A stretch of 10,082 bases of DNA from Bryobacterales bacterium. GTDB lineage: Bacteria > Cyanobacteriota > Vampirovibrionia > Obscuribacterales > Obscuribacteraceae. Location: positions 1 through 10,082 of the forward strand of contig CAJCHQ010001015.1 of assembly GCA_903970295.1 (NCBI GenBank). Reading direction: 5' to 3'. Positions within the stretch are counted from its first letter, which is position 1; every line of letters starts with the position of its first letter. Under the pieces are notes generated by a model that worked only from the letters and a program-made list of their open reading frames with translations, did no database searches and had not been told where the DNA came from. This document shows positions 6,959-10,082 of this stretch, one piece after another. The position numbers and the translations under genes are program-made.

Positions 6959-7636
6959 ATGACCACCCAAACGGATCGCCGACGCATCGTTATCGTTATT
7001 TTACTAACTATTGTGCCGTGGCCAGCAGTCTGGCTTGGCATGTACAAATTGCACAGCATTGTCTGGACTTTTTTTCTTTATCACGGACTCTGCCTTTTAC
7101 CTGCAGCAGTGTGGGGTTACTCGCTTTGGCGGCGAGATCTTAAGAAGCCGACGCTAAAACAAGGCGCAATGATTAGCGTTTGCGCAATTGCCACTGCCAC
7201 AGTCGCCCAGATTGCATACAAACTATCTGGGCAAATGATTGTCAGTCGCGATCAAATTATGTCTGTGCTGACAGCGCGGGGATTTCTGGCCAGTTGGACG
7301 ATGCCATTAGCGGCTTACTTCGTCGTAATCAACGCATCTCTTGAGGAGATTTTCTGGCGCGGTGTGATTCTCAATGAGCTGGAGTTTCTCAATAAGAAAA
7401 TCAGACTACTCGGTACGGTCTGGACAGCCACAACTTTTGCCGCCTGGCATTGGTTAGTGATCCGACTTCTGATCAAACCGGGTTGGGCCGAGTTGACTGT
7501 TGTCGGCATATTGGCAATGGGATTTTTCACATCGTGGATCTACCGCCGCACACAATCGATTTTATTGCCCATCCTCTGGCACGCGTTAGTTTTCGACCTG
7601 GCGATAATCCTCCTTTTCGTAATCTTGTTACAGTGA
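6959..7636 (+). CDS. CPBP-family intramembrane glutamic protease (CAAX-processing-like)
   Basis: A membrane protein of 225 residues with about six hydrophobic segments (roughly 9-27, 35-56, 69-88, 112-126, 152-170 and 178-196), plus a C-terminal hydrophobic stretch. It carries the signature motifs of the CPBP family (Abi/Rce1 type). E129-E130 with R134 (LEEIFWRG) is motif 1. F160 and H164 (FAAWH) match the FxxxH motif. H208 with D213 (HALVFD) replaces the usual last HxxxN/D-type motif, spaced by four residues. These membrane-embedded Glu/His residues form the active site in characterised relatives; the substrate is unknown. Bacterial members act in peptide processing, bacteriocin self-immunity or stress signalling, but the context shows no bacteriocin. 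The ATG at 6959 has only a weak GAAG ribosome binding site. It diverges from ligD and converges on the DUF72 gene, with eight bases between stops. Confidence 0.88.
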   Translation: MTTQTDRRRIVIVILLTIVPWPAVWLGMYKLHSIVWTFFLYHGLCLLPAAVWGYSLWRRDLKKPTLKQGAMISVCAIATATVAQIAYKLSGQMIVSRDQIMSVLTARGFLASWTMPLAAYFVVINASLEEIFWRGVILNELEFLNKKIRLLGTVWTATTFAAWHWLVIRLLIKPGWAELTVVGILAMGFFTSWIYRRTQSILLPILWHALVFDLAIILLFVILLQ

Positions 7637-7644
7637 AGTTGTTT

Positions 7645-8388
7645 TCAAGAGACTTCCATAGCCTGCTCGAGTGTGCGCGCGTTCTTGATAGCGTGGGCGT
7701 TGCCGTCGTTATTGAAATAGGCATACACGTCGATATTTTGCTTTAGAAGACTGCTCAAGGTGGCTGCTTCTTTTTCCAAAAAATTTTTGGAGTAACTCGT
7801 GGCATATAGTTGACCACGCCCATGATATCTGTAATAGGTAAAGTCAGCAGTCAGTCGATCTTCACGAATGAATCTATCCGAATCGGCGATACAAAGGGCC
7901 ACGCCCCACTTTTCAAGAAGTTTAAAAGTAGATTGATCGAACCAACTGGCGTGGCGGAATTCAATTGCTACGCGAGGCCGCTGCGTTTGGGCGGCCGCCA
8001 TTTCAAAAAATTCCTCCAGGCGCGCCAAATTTTTCTGCCAGCGCTCAGGAAATTGAAGCAGTATCGGGCCCAATCGCGAGCCTAATTCTGCCGAACGATT
8101 CAAGACATTGGTCCAGGGCTCGAGCGGATCTTTTAACTTTTTCATATGCGTTAAAAAACGGCTAGCCTTAACAGCAAAAACGAAATCGTCCGGCGTATTT
8201 TCTGCCCAATGCTGATATGCCTGGGCAGTCGGCAGCCTGTAAAAGGAGTTATTGATTTCAGCCGAACGAAATTCGGCGGAGTAAAAACGAAGGAAGTCTT
8301 TAGCAGGCAACTGCTCGGGATAGAATAAGCCGCGCCAATGTTGATAAACCCAACCAGACGTGCCGATAAAGTATTTTCCGATTGGCAT
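7645..8388 (-). CDS. DUF72 (YecE-like) TIM-barrel protein
   Basis: A cytosolic protein of 247 residues; the DUF72/YecE family folds as a TIM barrel and its reaction is not known. Landmarks in order: FIGTSGWVYQHWRGLFYPEQLP (7-28), FYSAEFRSAEINNSFYRLPT (35-54), W..NTPDDFVFAVKASRFLTHMKKLKDP (61-87), GPILLQFPE (107-115), RVAIEFRHASWF (138-149), YYRYHGRG (about 185-192), then VYAYFNNDGNAHAIKNA near the C-terminus. These are the usual conserved stretches, and the length is at the normal size for the family. The start ATG 8388 is the first in frame after an upstream stop and places the family motif at the N-terminus, though its ribosome binding site is poor. It diverges from the RecQ gene across 124 bases. 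A repair or metal-related function is sometimes suspected from context, but not shown here. Confidence 0.92.
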   Translation of the reverse strand: MPIGKYFIGTSGWVYQHWRGLFYPEQLPAKDFLRFYSAEFRSAEINNSFYRLPTAQAYQHWAENTPDDFVFAVKASRFLTHMKKLKDPLEPWTNVLNRSAELGSRLGPILLQFPERWQKNLARLEEFFEMAAAQTQRPRVAIEFRHASWFDQSTFKLLEKWGVALCIADSDRFIREDRLTADFTYYRYHGRGQLYATSYSKNFLEKEAATLSSLLKQNIDVYAYFNNDGNAHAIKNARTLEQAMEVS

Positions 8389-8412
8389 CGACCAGTATCA
8401 CTTTTTTGAGGG

Positions 8413-8430
8413 GCTTGTACAGGAACAAGC
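8413..8430. repeat. 6-bp hairpin in the DUF72-recQ divergent region
   Basis: GCTTGT (8413-8418) and ACAAGC (8425-8430) are exact reverse complements around a 6-base loop. It lies 25 bases upstream of the DUF72 start, so on the - strand it would fall in or near that gene's leader. No T-run adjoins it directly. A nearby GGAAC-AG-GTTCC dyad (8449-8460) is the second such element. Function unknown; either could be an operator. Confidence 0.35.
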
Positions 8431-8512
8431 GGTGGTCGTTGGCAGTCTGGAACAGGTTCCCGGAAACTGTCTGTAATTTGTCCCAGTCAAGTCGACCAAA
8501 GGCAAAGGTGTG

Positions 8513-10054
8513 ATGAAAGTGAGCCCATCTGCACGTGCAACGCACACAACTAAAAAGAAGTGCGCGGTGAAAACCACCGAACAGCAAGTCGAGCGCGCTG
8601 CCGAAGAGATTTTCGGCATAGAAAATTTCAGGCCGGGACAAGCAGAGCTAATTAGCGCTGCCTTGGCCGGGCGGGACTCAATCGGTGTTATGCCAACAGG
8701 CTCCGGCAAATCGCTCTGTTTCCAACTGCCTAGTTTATTGTTGCCAAAGACAGTGGTAGTGGTATCACCACTTATTTCCTTGATGCAAGATCAGCACCAT
8801 AAGCTAATCGATCTCGGCATTCCTTCGGCCAAATGCAATTCGACCAACACGGCTGCCGAAGAACAGGATATAAAAATCTCAGTCGCCGATGGCGAAAAAG
8901 ATCTGGTCTATGTAACGCCCGAGCGTTTAGAGAACGCCGAATATCTCCATGTTTTACGCGAAGCCGGTGTTTCATTATTTGTCGTCGACGAGGCACACTG
9001 CATTTCGCAATGGGGTCACGATTTTCGCCCGGCATACACAGCTCTAGCCAGTGCCATAAAAACGCTCGGCAGGCCGCCGATTATGGCGCTTACCGCGACT
9101 GCAACCGACGACGTGACCAGAGACATCGTTTCCCAATTGCAGCTGAAAGAACCGATTTTGGTCAGGCGTGGTATCGATCGTCCGAATTTGATTTTCTCGG
9201 TCGTCAATACGATGAACGATAATATGAAGCAAGAAAGATTACTAGCAGAGATACAATCAGCTCATGGCGTTGCCCTGGTTTATGTTGCCACGGTCAAAGC
9301 GGCCGAGCAAGTCGCTGAGTGGCTCTGTTCGCAAAACATCCGAGCAGCGGCTTACCACGGCAAGCTGGCAGCCAAAAAGCGCCAGCAGATTCAAGAAGAT
9401 TTCATGAGTGATCGATATAATGCAATCGTAGCCACTAAAGCCTTCGGAATGGGCATCGACAAAATAGATGTGCGTTTAGTGGTGCATTATCAATTTCCGG
9501 ATTCGGTCGAAAGTTACTATCAAGAAGCAGGGCGCGCCGGAAGAGACGGAAACGAGGCTCGAGCGATTTTGCTTTATCAGCTCGAAGACAAAAGAATTCA
9601 GTCCTACTTCTTGGGAGGCAAATATCCGAATCGTCAGGAAGTGACAACATTTTTGGACGCTCTCGAGCAGGCTTCACAGGGTCAGAGTTCCGTCAACCTG
9701 CAGAAGCTAAGCGAGGTTAGCGATGTGCCAATTAAAAAACTGCGGGTGATCGCCAATTATCTTGAAAGTGCAGAGTTAATCGCAAAAACGAGAGGAATAA
9801 AGGCGCTGCGCGCATTCAGCTCGGGCGAAGAATTAGAACAGTTCCTCAAACATTATGAGGAACGACACCAGAATGACCGCGACAGGCTGGAGCAGATCAT
9901 TCACTACGCCCAAACGATCAAATGTCGAATCGCTTTCTTGCAGCAATATTTCGGCGAGAATCCGCAAAACGATTGTGGACGATGTGACAACTGTCAGTCG
10001 ACCCCTGATGATATCAAAAGCGCTTTTGTGCTGGCCCCAGGCAAAGTTACATAG
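8513..10054 (+). CDS. recQ: RecQ-family ATP-dependent DNA helicase, short RecS-like form
   Basis: A 3'-to-5' DNA helicase family member of 513 residues from ATG 8513; a GTG at 8510 would add one. AAAGG (8504-8508) is a modest ribosome binding site. Positions here count from the 8510 GTG. Motif 0 FRPGQ (40-44), Walker A MPTGSGKS (61-68), SPLISLMQDQ (86-95), DEAH (160-163), WGHDFRPAY (168-176), ALTATAT (193-199), motif IV/V region VATKAFGMGIDK (307-318) and motif VI QEAGRAGRDG (338-347) are all present. A zinc site C472-x16-C489-x2-C492-x2-C495 matches the spacing of E. coli RecQ. The segment between motif VI and the zinc cysteines is about 125 residues, against about 45-50 in E. coli, and contains a helix-turn-helix-like stretch (about 374-426). 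The protein stops shortly after the zinc site, so the usual RQC winged helix and HRDC domain are absent, as in RecS-type proteins. It probably acts in recombination and fork repair. Confidence 0.94.
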   Translation: MKVSPSARATHTTKKKCAVKTTEQQVERAAEEIFGIENFRPGQAELISAALAGRDSIGVMPTGSGKSLCFQLPSLLLPKTVVVVSPLISLMQDQHHKLIDLGIPSAKCNSTNTAAEEQDIKISVADGEKDLVYVTPERLENAEYLHVLREAGVSLFVVDEAHCISQWGHDFRPAYTALASAIKTLGRPPIMALTATATDDVTRDIVSQLQLKEPILVRRGIDRPNLIFSVVNTMNDNMKQERLLAEIQSAHGVALVYVATVKAAEQVAEWLCSQNIRAAAYHGKLAAKKRQQIQEDFMSDRYNAIVATKAFGMGIDKIDVRLVVHYQFPDSVESYYQEAGRAGRDGNEARAILLYQLEDKRIQSYFLGGKYPNRQEVTTFLDALEQASQGQSSVNLQKLSEVSDVPIKKLRVIANYLESAELIAKTRGIKALRAFSSGEELEQFLKHYEERHQNDRDRLEQIIHYAQTIKCRIAFLQQYFGENPQNDCGRCDNCQSTPDDIKSAFVLAPGKVT

Positions 10055-10082
10055 AGGGTATGTAAATTACCGAATTTGACAA

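Noticed and set aside
7634..7660. GAAGT...ACTTC pair at the CPBP/DUF72 convergent stops as a terminator.
   Set aside because: Stem of five bases with a loop of 12 and no T-run next to it.
8449..8460. GGAAC-AG-GTTCC as a LexA (SOS) box before recQ.
   Set aside because: The 2-base spacer does not fit the Gram-positive GAAC-N4-GTTC box nor the cyanobacterial type; chance dyad more likely.
8300..8641. A 113-codon minus-strand frame across the DUF72-recQ divergent region, with a protein-like part (DWDKLQTVSGNLFQ ... KKVILVDANRK).
   Set aside because: It overlaps the 5' ends of two firmly recognised genes, has no ribosome binding site, and a second minus-strand frame is open across the same place, so openness is not special here.
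1..10082. CRISPR array, tRNA/rRNA, insertion-sequence ends, phage genes or a known defence island.
   Set aside because: No regularly spaced repeats, no RNA gene folds, no transposase or integrase and no defence-gene motifs were found on either strand.

Overview
The window is a bacterial chromosomal segment of intermediate GC content built around DNA double-strand-break repair. The two genes of bacterial non-homologous end joining (NHEJ) are present: a Ku protein (+ strand, 1617-2462) and a full-length three-domain LigD (- strand, 6667-3770, order phosphoesterase-ligase-polymerase). A RecQ-family helicase (+ strand, 8513-10054) closes the window. The organism cannot be fixed from the sequence alone. 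The mix of an RsbR-type sensor domain, a Ku with a His/Cys cluster, PE-LIG-POL LigD and a RecQ of the short RecS-like type fits a free-living, stress-adapted, probably non-enteric bacterium. A non-photosynthetic cyanobacterial relative (Melainabacteria/Obscuribacterales type) is one guess, no more than that.

Layout. 1-187 (-): 5' part of a stress-response regulator with an RsbRD-type N-terminal domain, cut by the window edge. 188-739: no convincing gene, two small dyads. 740-973 (-): small protein of unknown function with a very good ribosome binding site. 1069-1099: rho-independent terminator for the next gene. 1125-1382 (-): small membrane-anchored helical protein. 1617-2462 (+): Ku. 2497-3360 (-): YihY/BrkB-type membrane protein, convergent with Ku and with its own probable promoter. 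3495-3707 (-): 70-residue unknown protein, possibly shortened by a frameshift. 3770-6667 (-): LigD. 6668-6958: divergent intergenic region. 6959-7636 (+): CPBP-family intramembrane protease. 7645-8388 (-): DUF72 (YecE-like) protein, convergent with the protease. 8513-10054 (+): RecQ-like helicase, divergent from DUF72.

How they work together. Ku binds and bridges DNA ends and recruits LigD, which trims 3' ends (PE), fills gaps (POL) and seals (LIG). That pair is complete here and looks intact, with the catalytic residues in place. RecQ unwinds DNA in recombination and replication restart, so the segment can be read as a DNA-repair neighbourhood. The YihY, CPBP and DUF72 genes have no proven role in repair, and their presence is only a positional association. 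I see no phage, transposon, CRISPR, tRNA or rRNA signature. I cannot demonstrate an undescribed system; the best leads are the small unknown gene behind ligD, the atypical RecQ C-terminus, and the DUF72/CPBP/YihY neighbours of the NHEJ genes.
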